64,000 bases of DNA. Origin: Sphingobacterium daejeonense (GTDB taxonomy: Bacteria > Bacteroidota > Bacteroidia > Sphingobacteriales > Sphingobacteriaceae). Below, in pieces: positions 31,235 to 41,418 of this stretch. A program made the position numbers and the translations under genes. The stretch is taken from positions 2,170,001 to 2,234,000 of the forward strand of contig NZ_LR590470.1 in NCBI RefSeq assembly GCF_901472535.1. Reading direction: 5' to 3'. Position 1 is the stretch's first letter, and every line of letters begins with the position of its first letter. The notes beneath the pieces were generated by a model that saw only the letters and a program-made list of their open reading frames with translations, had not been told where the DNA came from and ran no database searches.

Positions 31235-31638
31235 TGGATCTCAGTTAAATTTAATAACAGATTTCAGCTTTTCAGTGCATATGCAAATCCCTCTATGCAG
31301 AAATATAGAGTCGGTTTAGATTCACTTATTTAGAAATCACTATTTTTGCTTCAATCAAAAATTATCTATACCTATAGGATAATATAGAATTATCCAGGGA
31401 TACCTAACTGATATCTCCAAAATTGTAAATCACTAAATCACATTAATAATTATTCCAATACCTTTATTAAGCAATAAGTACCATGGGTACCTGCTTTGCA
31501 ATCTTTTCTTTAAAAAAAAGATTTAGTTGTGTGATGTAGTAAATATAACAGTAATTACCCAAAACGGTTTGTATAATTTCTTTTTTTTTAGGGAGATTTT
31601 ACGTTTTTTCGGCTATTTATCCTAATAATAGGGTATAA
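31235..31638. other. Non-coding stretch without recognised features
   Basis: About 400 bases, AT-rich. It contains only short palindromes such as TGCATATGCA (31277-31286). I see no gene, RNA or clear promoter. It probably holds the promoter of the minus-strand FAD/NAD(P)-binding gene. Confidence 0.4.
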
Positions 31639-31670
31639 AAAAAGGATGTTCTATTTAAAACATCCTTTTT
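31639..31670 (-). terminator. Intrinsic terminator after the LLM oxidoreductase gene
   Basis: Perfect 12-bp stem AAAAAGGATGTT (31639-31650) with AACATCCTTTTT (31659-31670) and an 8-base loop, T-rich on the minus strand. It lies 18 bases past the stop at 31689. Confidence 0.8.
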
Positions 31671-31688
31671 AAAGATTTTCTGACTAAA

Positions 31689-32704
31689 TTATTTATTGGA
31701 ATCTTGATTTATTAAGTCAAAGGTATTTTTGATTAAATCAAAAGCTTTCAACCTTTTTTCATCATCAAAGATGTAATTCGTAGTCATAATTTCTTGAGCG
31801 TTTACATTTCTTATCAGATTTTTTAATTCTATAGCTAATTTATCTGGATTTCCGGTGAAAGTACTCGATGTCATTGAGTAAACGGCTTGCTCGATTTCAG
31901 GTATGCCAGCGAAGATCGGTTTTTCTGTTGGAGCCGAAAGAGGCATTCTTCTGTTGGTGACAATCCCTGCAAATAGATTTTGTAAACTTGTTGACAGAAA
32001 TTCAGCTTCCTCATTGGTATCTGCTGCCGATGATGTTCACACAAACCATGAAATATGGTTCTTGCAGTTGTTTTGATGGTTTGAAATTCTGTCTATAAAT
32101 ATCTGAAGCAGCTTTGAGCATATTTGGAGCAAAATGTGCTGCAAAAGCATAAGGTAATCCTAATTCCGCAGCCAGGTAAGCACTGTCCGTACTCGATCCT
32201 AGAATCCAAATTGGAATTTCCAATCCTTCTCCTGGGAATGCCCGAACTTTTGAATCGAAATTATCTTTGCTGAAAAACCTTTCAAGCGCTAATACATCAT
32301 CTTTGAAATAAAATGCCGTATTGAGATTGTTTCTTCTTAACGCCATTGCCGTAATTTGATCTGTCCCCGGTGCTCTTCCCAGTCCCTAGGTCAATTCTAC
32401 CAGGATACATAGATTCTAGAGTTCCGAATTGCTCCGCAATAACTAGAGGAGCGTGGTTTGGAAGCATTATCCCTCCAGATCCAACTCGTATATTTTTTGT
32501 CTTCCCTGCAATGTGTCCTATAAGTACTGATGTTGCTGAACTAGCAATATGCTCCATGTTATGGTGCTCGGCCAACCAGATTCTAGTATAGCCCAATTGA
32601 TCTATATGTTGTGCTCCATTGGTCGCTCTGACAATTGCATCAGCAGCTGTTTTATTTTTGCAGAGTGTTGCTAGTTCTAGGAGAGAGTAATTCACGTTTT
32701 TCAT
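31689..32704 (-). CDS. Luciferase-like (LLM class) flavin-dependent oxidoreductase (two frameshifts)
   Basis: About 337 residues, a TIM-barrel FMN- or F420-type oxidoreductase of the bacterial luciferase family. The N-terminal half is very typical: YTRIWLAEHHNMEHIASSAT, GSGGIMLPNHAPLVIAEQFG, and YPGRIDLGLGRAPGTDQ once one G is removed near 32387. Then WILGSSTDSAYLAAELGLPYAFAAHF. A second break near 32029 joins VNIIAADTNEEAEF. It belongs to the group often annotated MsnO8-like; the substrate is unknown. It stands alone, with its own terminator. Confidence 0.85.
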
Positions 32705-33217
32705 AGAGGTAAATATACATTTGAAAATTTCAATAAATAGTAATTCTAATGTTATGAATTATTTCCTTATTGTCATGTTTTGGACCAATATATGTTTTCA
32801 CATGTATTTTAAACGATGTTACTCTATTTAAGAGATAGATAATGAGGGAGGGGGCTATTAATTTACTTTAATAAAATATGGATTATCGTAAATAAAATTG
32901 AAATAAACATGAACATATATTATCGAATTTACAATCTATATTGTCAAATCATTTTAGCAAAGTAGATAAGGCTCTACATTTTCATTTGAATTAATTTAAT
33001 ACTACAGGATAAACGGCTTTTTTTAACCCAAAAACCCATAAAAATGCGTTTAAATCGTTTAAACCTACATTGATAAAAATCACGGAAATTACGTTGTTAT
33101 TTTGCTAAATTAATTATTTCAATATTTTTAATTTTATTTAACTGATAATCAGAGTTTTAAAAATGTGTAAATTTTACAATATGCTAAATTTACTTTTTTT
33201 ATTGCTAAAAATATATA
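32705..33217. other. Long AT-rich upstream region of pckA
   Basis: About 510 bases with no gene. Poly-A/T tracts are frequent, and TTGCTAAA(TT) or TGCTAAATT occurs three times (33101-33110, 33182-33190, 33203-33210). It probably carries regulatory DNA for pckA and the promoter of the minus-strand oxidoreductase; nothing more can be shown. Confidence 0.35.
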
Positions 33218-33225
33218 TAGCTTTG
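33218..33225 (+). promoter_or_regulatory. -7 promoter box for pckA
   Basis: TAGCTTTG matches TANNTTTG exactly and lies 21 bases before the pckA ATG. A TTG sits 13 bases further upstream, closer than the usual 19-21, so the -33 element is uncertain. Confidence 0.5.
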
Positions 33226-33246
33226 TTCGCAAAATAAATCCTATAT

Positions 33247-34828
33247 ATGACAAATTTAATCAGTAATCAATTGGAGTCACTTGGGGTTCGTCCAAAAGGT
33301 CCAATTTATTTTCAACTTCCAGTACCAGAACTGGTTGAACAAGCGATTAAAAATCAAGAAGCAGCTCTTACAGAAACGGGTGCTTTAAGTTTCAAAACCG
33401 GGATATTCACCGGGCGATCTCCAGAGTCTAGATTTATCGTGAAAGATGCTGAGACCTCAGAAAATGTAAATTGGGGTAAGGTTAATAAACCTATGAGCAT
33501 TGAACTATTTGATCTATTGCTGGAGCGATTGTGCCTATATCTATCCACAAAGCCGATTTATGTTAGGTCAGTTCAGGCGTGTAACCATAAAAACTATGCG
33601 CAAAATGTATTGACTGTGACCCAAAGCCCATGTCAGGATATTTTTGTAAATAATATGTTCATCAACGTTGATGTTACTAAACAAAAAAATATTGACTGGA
33701 CAGTTCTAGCAGCATCCAACTTGAAGGTTGATGATTACGCTGAATTGGGTCTTCCAACTTCGCACTGTGTGGTTTTAGATTTAAGTAGACATATCGTCAT
33801 TATAATCGGTACTGCATATACAGGGGAAATCAAAAAAAGTATTTTTTCCGCATTGAATTATTATCTACCGTTGAAGCATGATGTATTAACTATGCATTGC
33901 TCAGCCAATGTGGGAAAACAAAATGACACAGCATTATTTTTTTGGTCTTTCAGGAACCGGTAAAACCACGCTATCAGCAGATGAAGGTAGACTTCTGATT
34001 GGTGATGATGAGCATGGATGGACTGACAATGAAGTGTTTAATTTTGAAGGAGGCTGTTATGCTAAGGCAATTGGTTTAACTCAACAGCACGAACCGCAAA
34101 TCTTCAATGCTATCCGATTTGGATCTCTTTTAGAAAATGTAAATTTTAAATCGGGAACTCGTGAAGCTGATTATGAGGATAGCAGCATCACGGAGAATAT
34201 GAGAGCTTCATATCCAATTGAATTTTTGGAAAATGTAAACCCAAGAGGTTTTGGGGCATCACCAAATCATATCTTTTTCTTGAGTGCTGATGCATTTGGA
34301 GTTCTTCCTCCGATTTCAAAATTGACTGCTGAGCAGGCTATGTATTATTTTATCAATGGATATACTGCAAAAGTTGCTGGTACAGAAATGGGAGTTAAGA
34401 CTCCGACGGCAACATTTTCAGCTTGTTTTGGCGCGGCATTTATGCCACTTCACCCAATGCACTATGCAGAGATGTTGAAGAAAAAGCTTCAAGAAAACCC
34501 GAATATCCAAGTTTGGTTAGTTAATACCGGCTGGGTAGCAGGACCTTATGGTGTCGGAAGAAGAATACAACTAAAATACACTCGTCAATTGATTCGTTCC
34601 GCTATGGAAGGTCATATCGGCGAAGCTGGATATGAGAAACATCCGATATTTGACCTTCAAATGCCTAGGGAATGTCCTGAGATTCCTGCTAATCTTTTGA
34701 ATCCAAAACGTGTTTGGGATAATCCTGAAGCATATGAAGAATTAGCTGAAAAATTAAAAGGAATGTTTGACGAGAACTACGCTCAATTTATTCCTAAAGA
34801 AGAAGTGGTCGAGAAAGTTTTGAGCTAA
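33247..34828 (+). CDS. pckA: ATP-dependent phosphoenolpyruvate carboxykinase (one frameshift)
   Basis: Converts oxaloacetate and ATP to phosphoenolpyruvate and CO2, the entry to gluconeogenesis. Substrate-site motif FKTGIFTGRSPESRFIV (about 50-66), metal and kinase region MHCSANVGKQNDTALFFG followed by LSGTGKTTLSADEGR (P-loop), and the adenine-site region KTPTATFSACFGAAFMPLHP. The frame breaks at 33937-33943, a T7 that should be T6, right at the P-loop. The corrected length is about 526, usual for the family. Four bases separate it from fbp, so the pair forms a gluconeogenic operon. Confidence 0.92.
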
Positions 34829-34832
34829 AACT

Positions 34833-35859
34833 ATGAGCATACAAACACTAGAACAATTTATCTCAGAACAACAAACCCAATTTCCACAAGCTAAAGGCGA
34901 ATTCACAAGATTATTGCAAGCAATATCCTTGGCTGCAAAAATCGTTCACCGGGAAGTTAATAAGGCGGGTTTAGCTGATATATTAGGTAAACTTGGCAAT
35001 ACAAATGTTCAAGGAGAGGAGCAACAAAAACTAGACGTATTTGCCGATCATTATTTTATGGATGCATTGGAGAGAGTAGGCGAGTGTTGTTATTTGGCAT
35101 CTGAAGAACATGAAGATGGGATTGATCTAACCAAAAGAAATAAATATGCAGTAGGGAAATACATGGTATATTTTTGATCCTTTGGACGGCTCATCTAATA
35201 TAGATGCAAATGTTTCTGTGGGAACAATCTTTTCTATATACAAAAGAATAAGTACGGGAGAAGAATTGCAGAGTGTAGACTTTAGCCAAACTGGACGTGA
35301 ACAGGTAGCTGCTGGCTATGTCATATATGGATCTTCAACGATGCTAGTCTATAGTACTGGGAAAGGTGTTAATGGATTCACTTTAGATCCGTCAATTGGC
35401 GAGTTCTGTTTATCGCATCCTAGATTAAAGATTCCTGAGAACGGCAAAACATATTCTGTAAATGAAAGTAATTACAATCAATTTTCAATAGCAGTTAAGC
35501 AATATCTGCAATATTGTAAAGAGATTGATAAAGATAGCAATAGGCCATATTCATCACGATATATAGGTTCATTGGTAGCTGACTTTCATAGAAATATGAT
35601 TCAAGGGGGGATATTCCTTTATCCTGATACTTATCAATATCCAAATGGAAAACTGAGATTGATGTATGAATGCAATCCACTAGCTTTTATTGCAGAGCAG
35701 GCAGGGGGGATAGCAACAACAGGAGAAAATCCAATATTGGATATTATCCCTACTAAATTGCATCAAAGAACACCATTAATAATTGGAAGTAAGAATATGG
35801 TGGAAATGGTCGAGAAATTTATTGTTGAATTTTCCAATGAAGAGCCTTCATTTGCCTGA
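34833..35859 (+). CDS. fbp: Class I fructose-1,6-bisphosphatase (one frameshift)
   Basis: Hydrolyses fructose-1,6-bisphosphate to fructose-6-phosphate, the committed step of gluconeogenesis. Metal-binding loop [20 protein letters not shown], the EEHED segment before it, and late motifs [19 protein letters not shown] and [20 protein letters not shown]. The break near 35157 (GGG should be GG) restores [16 protein letters not shown]. About 341 residues, the normal length. Translated 4 bases after pckA. Confidence 0.92.
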
Positions 35860-35914
35860 TTTTTTATTAACAAGTTGAAGCAATAAAATATTAAGTTTGC
35901 TTAAACTTTTACTT

Positions 35915-36368
35915 ATGAAATTCAGTATTATTTTGGTTTTAACTGCGATGAGTCAGTTAGTCCAAGCTCAAGAAGCTCTTCCATTGTTCTTAAAAGGTCA
36001 TTGGAGTGTCAATGGTTCTAAAAATTTTGAACAATGGGACGTGGTCTCCAATTCAAGCATGAAAGGTTTTGGTTATAGCCTTTCAGATAATACGCCAGTT
36101 ATCAGTGAATATCTGGATATTAAAAATTGAAAATGGAAGGCCTATATTGATTGCTACAGTTTTAGGACAAAATAATGGTGAGGCAATAGAATTTCAAGGA
36201 AGCATGACTAAGGATAATTCACAAATTCAATTTGAGAATTTTGATCATGATTTTCCACAACAAATTACATATACATACTCAAAAGATTCTTTGGAGAGAT
36301 TAAATGTTAGGATTTATGGAAAGGGGAAAGAATCTTTTTTTGAAAATGAGTCGCTTAAATTCTCCTGA
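35915..36368 (+). CDS. DUF6265 family secreted protein (one frameshift)
   Basis: About 150 residues. A signal peptide (MKFSIILVLTAMSQLVQAQ) is followed by a small beta-rich domain with GHWSVNGSKNFEQWD, MKGFGYSLSD and FENFDHDFPQQITY. This is the pattern of DUF6265 proteins of Bacteroidota, small calycin-like extracytoplasmic proteins of unknown role. The break near 36131 (AAAAATTG should be AAAATTG) joins LDIK to IENGRPILIA. The 3' end overlaps the next ORF by 23 bases in another frame; a fusion cannot be excluded. Confidence 0.65.
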
Positions 36369-36771
36369 TAAAAAGGGGATAGAATTCGACCAAGAATTGG
36401 CAGAAAAGCTCGGTGCAGATGATTATGGAATGAAGTCTTATTATTTTGTAGTGTTAAAGACAGGACCAGAAAAGAATAATAATAAAGAATTCGTTAATGA
36501 AGCATTCAGCGGACATATGGCAAATATCAATAGGCTAGTAAAGGAAGAGAAATTAATCGTTGCTGGACCATTTGGAAAAAATAATGATCAATTTCGCGGT
36601 TTATTTATCCTCAACAATGTGAAAACAGAAGAGGAAGCTAAAGAGATCCTTGAAACTGATCCAGCAATCAAATCAGGTCTATTGTCCTATACCATCTATC
36701 CATGGTATGGATCTGCGGCACTGCCCATGTACTTGCAGTATTCAGAAAAAGTAACCAAATCAAAGTTTTAA
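36346..36771 (+). CDS. YCII-related domain protein
   Basis: The frame holds YCII features: LGADDYGMKSYYFVVLKTGP, NEAFSGHMANINRLVKEEKL, VAGPFGKNNDQFRGLFILN and DPAIKSGLLSYTIYPWYG. YCII domains are ferredoxin-like small domains with a conserved His, with few characterised members. ATG 36346 gives 141 residues and overlaps the DUF6265 gene. Relatives I know of carry a signal peptide, which is missing here, so this could be the second half of a DUF6265-YCII protein split by an indel near 36340 (T7). It is followed by a strong terminator. Confidence 0.7.
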   Translation: MSRLNSPDKKGIEFDQELAEKLGADDYGMKSYYFVVLKTGPEKNNNKEFVNEAFSGHMANINRLVKEEKLIVAGPFGKNNDQFRGLFILNNVKTEEEAKEILETDPAIKSGLLSYTIYPWYGSAALPMYLQYSEKVTKSKF

Positions 36772-36790
36772 TATTCTATTAAAGTAGTAA

Positions 36791-36819
36791 AAGCCACCTT
36801 CCCAGGTGGCTTTTTTTTT
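36791..36819 (+). terminator. Intrinsic terminator after the YCII gene
   Basis: Stem AAGCCACCT/AGGTGGCTT with loop TCCC, followed by nine T. A clear rho-independent terminator 19 bases after the stop. Confidence 0.92.
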
Positions 36820-36864
36820 ATCTAATTGTAGAAATACTTATTCTTCTTGTATATAAATTGGATG

Positions 36865-39037
36865 CTATTTAACACCCATTTCATTGATAATGAATTGTGC
36901 ATTGTCAATTTTATCAGCAATCCATAATACGTACCTAATGTCAACTCCGATTGACCTACTGTAGCTTTCGTTCCAAGCAAAGTCATTTATGGTAGCATCG
37001 TAAGCTCTATCAAAGTTAACTCCGATCAATTCACCATAGGCATTCATTATCGGTGATCCTGAATTACCTCCAGTGGTATCCATGTTATATAGGATATTTA
37101 CAGGAACATCATTAAGGTCTTTTTTGAAATAATTTCCAAAATTTTTGTCCAACCAATTTGTTTTGATGGACTCTGGGTATGAAAATTCAGGCAATCCAGA
37201 ATTTCCTTTTTCAATAAGTCCTTTTACAGTCGTAAATGGTTCCATATAAGTAGCATCTGCAGGGCTATAGCCTTTGATATTTCCAAAGGTCAATCTCAAA
37301 GTTGAATTTGCATCTGGGATAAAACTTTTCGACTGGAATTTTTCTTTTACGGCGATATAATCTGCCATTAGCTTACTCAAATTTCCTTCTCTACTTTTTT
37401 GTTCTTGGGCAAAAGGAGTCATTTCTTTTTCTAATTCCTCTTGGAATGCCATTAATTCATCTGTATAATTCAAAAAGGTATTGGCATCTTTTAAGACGGT
37501 ATTTTCAAATGCTTTTTGATCCGAAAGTTTAGAATTTGAAATTGCATTGGAGATATAATTTGCAGCTTCTTGTTCATTTTTAAACTTATGGGCAGCTACG
37601 AAAGGTAAGCTATTTCCATCTTTCAATTGGTATGCCTGAGAAAACATCGTGCTCGCTATATTTTTATCAACTGCAAGATTGTAGCTTTCATAAAGACCAG
37701 CTAATTGTTTTTTGAAACTTTCAATATTTGCATTGAAAAGATCGGTTTTCCTTTTCGTTGACATTTCTTGATTCAGAGCTTCTTTGAAAGAATTCGTTAG
37801 ACTTGCCAATTGCAATGCTCTTATACCGCTGTAAATATTATTATACCACAGTTCTTTTTCAGCATTTTTCAAAAACTCGGTTATAATGATTGTCAATATC
37901 TTGCATCAAAGTACCGTATTGGGCTTTCAATTCAGAATCTGCTTGAATAAATTTCGAGAGTTCCTCATCTTCTTTGATCTTGGTATTTACTAGGTCAATG
38001 TTTCTGAGACCTTTCAATTTACCACGATAATTCTTCATCACATTTGCATTTCTTTTGATACGGGTTGCAAGTGCTAACTCAGTTGCTTTATCCTCTTTTC
38101 CAGCTTCAAGCATCTGTTGATTTTGAAAATCATATAGTTCTGAAGTATAAGGCAGTAAATATTTCTCTTGATATTCGATATATTGAGCTGGTCTATGACG
38201 GAATGTTCTCCCAGGATAACCTAATATAAATACAAAATCATTTTCATTTACTCCTTTAGGATTCACTTTCAGATGTTTCTTAGGTTTGTAAGGAACATTG
38301 TTTTTTGAATATTTTGCAGAAGAACCATCAGGAGCTACATAGGCGCGAAGGAAAGAAAAATCACCAGTGTGTCTAGGCCAAACCCAGTTATCGGTTTCTC
38401 CACCAAATTCACCAATATTCTGTCTAGGGATATAGACTAATCGTACATCTTCTATGGTTTTATATCTGAACAAAACATAACTCTTTCCAATAAACATTTC
38501 AGATACTTCGGCTTTTATAGTTGGATCCTGTGCTTCCGCTTCTTTGGCCAATTCTTTTCTTTTGTTGTTTATTGCATCTATTCTTTGTGCCGGATCGGTA
38601 ATGTTATTTGTGCCTTCGAGAACTTTCTGTGATACGTCTTCGTAAGAGTCTGTAATCCGAATGTTAAGTCCTTTGGCTTCGATTTCCTGTTCGTGTGAAT
38701 TTGCGACAAATCCATTTTCTAAATAATTGTGTTCAGGTGTTGAAGCTAACTGAACTGCACTGAATGCACAGTGATGGTTCGTAATGATCAATCCATTAGG
38801 TGATACGAATGAACCAGAACAACCACTTACTTGTACCAGTGCATCTACAAGACCGATTTGACCGGGGTTGTAAATTTCTTTTTCACTGATTTTTAATCCT
38901 GCTTTTTTTAGACCAGCTTTACTCAGTTCACTGAGGGGGAACATCCCTTCATCTGGAATAGGTACGGTGTTTGGAATTATTAGGGTACCTGTGGTCAAAA
39001 AAGCAGCAATTAATCCTGCTTTGATATAATTTAGCAT
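36865..39037 (-). CDS. S46 family dipeptidyl-peptidase, DPP11-like (one frameshift)
   Basis: An exported serine peptidase that removes dipeptides from the N-terminus of oligopeptides in the periplasm. About 724 residues. N-terminal signal; catalytic His in ITNHHCAF, Asp in GGETDNWVWPRHTGDF, Ser in TGGNSGSPIMN. The residue 18 positions after the catalytic Ser is Arg (GVNFDR), as in DPP11, which prefers Asp/Glu at P1, rather than Gly as in DPP7. The start is taken at MLNYIKAG, not 23 codons upstream. The break near 37878 (A5 should be A6) joins NRVFEK to NAEKELWYN. Confidence 0.88.
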
Positions 39038-39059
39038 AACTATAGATTTTGTTTCATCC

Positions 39060-39067
39060 CAAAAATA
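39060..39067 (-). promoter_or_regulatory. Possible -7 box for the S46 peptidase gene
   Basis: On the minus strand this reads TATTTTTG, an exact TANNTTTG match, 23 bases before the ATG at 39037. A TTG lies 15 bases upstream, closer than usual. Confidence 0.4.
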
Positions 39068-39143
39068 GTAAATGTTGTCCGTCAAAACATAAATATCTAT
39101 GAACATCTCTGATGATATATTTAACTATTCGATAAATGGTTCA

Positions 39144-39151
39144 TATATTTG
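39144..39151 (+). promoter_or_regulatory. Possible -7 box for the ClC gene
   Basis: TATATTTG is an exact TANNTTTG match on the plus strand, 104 bases before the ClC start. No -33 box is evident. It implies a leader of about 95 bases. Confidence 0.4.
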
Positions 39152-39255
39152 CAGAAATTAATGAGGTAAAAGCTATTTTTCAATCAATAATCCTATGAGG
39201 GCCAATTAATTTTAGAATTCTGTTATTTTGAAATTAATCCTGGAAGCAATAAAAA

Positions 39256-41046
39256 ATGAGACACAAATTCCTTAAGAAACTAGAATCAATAAATAGATGG
39301 AGAATGCAGAAGATTTCTAACAGAAACTTCTTGATTGTTCTAGCGTTTGTGGTTGGTATTGTTGGAGGTTTGGCTGCAGCTTTATTAAAAGGTCTCACTC
39401 ATTTTATTGCTGCTAAATTACAAGATGATTTAGAATGGCATTTTAAATATTCCTTGTACCTTATTTTTCCATTGATAGGGATCTTCTTAAGTGTGCTTTA
39501 TGTGCGCAAGTTTATAAAAGGTAAGAAACTAGAGCATGGAATTACTCCAATTATCTATTCCATATCTAGAAGGTCTAGTAGGATCGATATCCACAACATT
39601 TATTCTCAGATTGTAACCAGTGCGATTACCGTAGGATTTGGAGGGTCTTCTGGACTTGAGGCACCGATTGCCTATTCTGGTTCAGCGATTGGATCGAACA
39701 TTGGTAGATTCTTCGGGCTAAGCTATAAGGAAGTTACTATGTTGCTTGCTTGTGGTGCTGCAGCAGGTATTTCCGGAGCATTCAATAGCCCTGTAGCAGG
39801 GATGATCTTTGCAATTGAGATCTTATTACCAGAATTTTCAATTCCAGCATTTATACCACTGTTGATTTCTTCAGCATTGGCGGCAGTAATTTCCAGGATA
39901 TTATATAGCGAACCTTTGTTTCATACAGCAGCTACCGATTGGGAAGTGAGTTCGATTTTCTTTTATATTCTATTGGCTGTTTTGGTTGGAGTTTATACGG
40001 TTTATTTCTCCAAGATAAGTCAGGTTGTTAAGAACTGGTTTGGGAAGATCAAAAACCCATACAATAAAGTATGGTTGAGTGGTATTTCCTTGGGCGTGAT
40101 GATTTTCATCTTTCCAGCACTTTATGGCGAAGGTTATCTTACCATACAGCAGATGCTCGACGGTCATTTCAATTCGATCGTAAAGAATTCCCTGTTCGCT
40201 GAATATAGAGATATGGCTTGGGTAGTTGTGTGCTATACGGTGTTGACATTGTTTGCAAAATCTTTTGCAGCTCTATTTACCATCAATGGTGGTGGTAACG
40301 GTGGAGTATTCGGTCCAAGTTTGGTAATGGGGGGATTGATAGGGTTCGCTTTTGCATTTGGGATGAATCAAACGGGGTTTGTTCAATTAAATGTTCCCAA
40401 TTTTGTGATGGCGGGTATGGCAGCGGCATTAGCCGGGATTATGCATGCACCACTGACTGGTATATTTTTGATCGCCGAAGTTACTGGCGGTTATACCATG
40501 ATGGTACCATTGATGTTAGTAGCTTCAATCTCTTATTTAATCAATAGAGGTGTCATGAAGCATTCTATATATACCAAAGTTTTGGCGGAATCTGGAGATT
40601 TGCTTTCCTATGAGGATAAAGATAGGACCGTATTGAGTATGATGAAGCTCAGGTATGTTCTTGAAACTAACTTTGTCGTTCTCAGACCCAATGAGACACC
40701 TTTAGATCGTCAATCTGATATCATTCACTCCAAAAGAAACATCTTTCCCATTGTAGATGAAAAGGGGAAACTGATTGGAATATTATATAGTGAACGATTG
40801 TTTTCGATTCTATTGGGCGAAGAAGAGGGTAGGGAAAAGACCTTTTCAGCATTGGCACAAAAGCCTAATGATATAATAATAGAAACTGAAAATATGGAAT
40901 TGGTAATGAACAAGATGAATAAAGAGGATGTTTGGATATTACCAGTCGTGAATAAAGATGATCAATACTTAGGTTTTATCTCTAAATCATCTGTATTTAA
41001 TAAATATAGGGGCTTGTTAATTCGTCAAGGTCAATACTTAGAATAA
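39256..41046 (+). CDS. ClC-family chloride channel/transporter with CBS domains
   Basis: 596 residues, intact. A membrane part (about 25-425) with the ClC motifs GFGGSSGLEAP (gating Glu retained), GAAAGISGAFNSPVAG and NGGGNGGVFGPSLVMGG. A cytoplasmic C-terminal pair of CBS domains (about 455-590, FPIVDEKGKLIGILY and WILPVVNKDDQYLGFIS) probably binds nucleotides. In CLC-ec1 the intracellular proton glutamate is the second residue of IEEM; here the aligned segment is AIEILLPEF, with Ile at that position. That may mean channel rather than antiporter behaviour. It stands alone and has its own terminator. Confidence 0.9.
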   Translation: MRHKFLKKLESINRWRMQKISNRNFLIVLAFVVGIVGGLAAALLKGLTHFIAAKLQDDLEWHFKYSLYLIFPLIGIFLSVLYVRKFIKGKKLEHGITPIIYSISRRSSRIDIHNIYSQIVTSAITVGFGGSSGLEAPIAYSGSAIGSNIGRFFGLSYKEVTMLLACGAAAGISGAFNSPVAGMIFAIEILLPEFSIPAFIPLLISSALAAVISRILYSEPLFHTAATDWEVSSIFFYILLAVLVGVYTVYFSKISQVVKNWFGKIKNPYNKVWLSGISLGVMIFIFPALYGEGYLTIQQMLDGHFNSIVKNSLFAEYRDMAWVVVCYTVLTLFAKSFAALFTINGGGNGGVFGPSLVMGGLIGFAFAFGMNQTGFVQLNVPNFVMAGMAAALAGIMHAPLTGIFLIAEVTGGYTMMVPLMLVASISYLINRGVMKHSIYTKVLAESGDLLSYEDKDRTVLSMMKLRYVLETNFVVLRPNETPLDRQSDIIHSKRNIFPIVDEKGKLIGILYSERLFSILLGEEEGREKTFSALAQKPNDIIIETENMELVMNKMNKEDVWILPVVNKDDQYLGFISKSSVFNKYRGLLIRQGQYLE

Positions 41047-41071
41047 AACATCTGTAATATATAAATGAAAG

Positions 41072-41104
41072 AGGCAATTGGATTGAAATTCAATTGCCTT
41101 TTTT
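41072..41104 (+). terminator. Intrinsic terminator after the ClC gene
   Basis: Stem AGGCAATTG (41072-41080) with CAATTGCCT (41091-41099), 10-base loop, then six T. It lies 25 bases after the stop. Confidence 0.85.
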
Positions 41105-41314
41105 AATGAACAAAATCCTTTAGGGCATTACATTCTAGAGTCTTTTTTCTCTTAATAGCGCTATTTGACTTTATTTTTTTGAGATGGTTTAATTTAAAAT
41201 TGGCGAGAATCTACAATTTATTGTCTTCAATTAATCATTATCTAAAGTTTGAGAATCAATGTTTTAACGCTTAAATCTCCCAAAAACACCATCTATTTAA
41301 CTAAAAAATAATAT

Positions 41315-41361
41315 GTTAACAAATGTTAAACGGTACAATAATTGTTAAATGATACGTTAAT
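41315..41361. promoter_or_regulatory. GTTAA repeat array upstream of the RND operon
   Basis: Four GTTAA copies at 41315, 41325, 41344 and 41356; the first lies within the palindrome TTAACAAATGTTAA (41316-41329). Spacings are 10, 19 and 12 bases. It lies 58-104 bases before the GTG of the efflux operon and could be an operator for an unlinked regulator. The rest of 41105-41418 shows no gene. Confidence 0.4.
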
Positions 41362-41418
41362 AAGATGGAAGTGTAATAAAAATATTACGAAGGCAAAAAA
41401 ACAAATCGGAAAATTACT

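Noticed and set aside
33247..35859. pckA and fbp as pseudogenes
   Set aside because: Each has a single homopolymer length change and is otherwise full length with all active-site motifs; the same error type occurs across the whole window.
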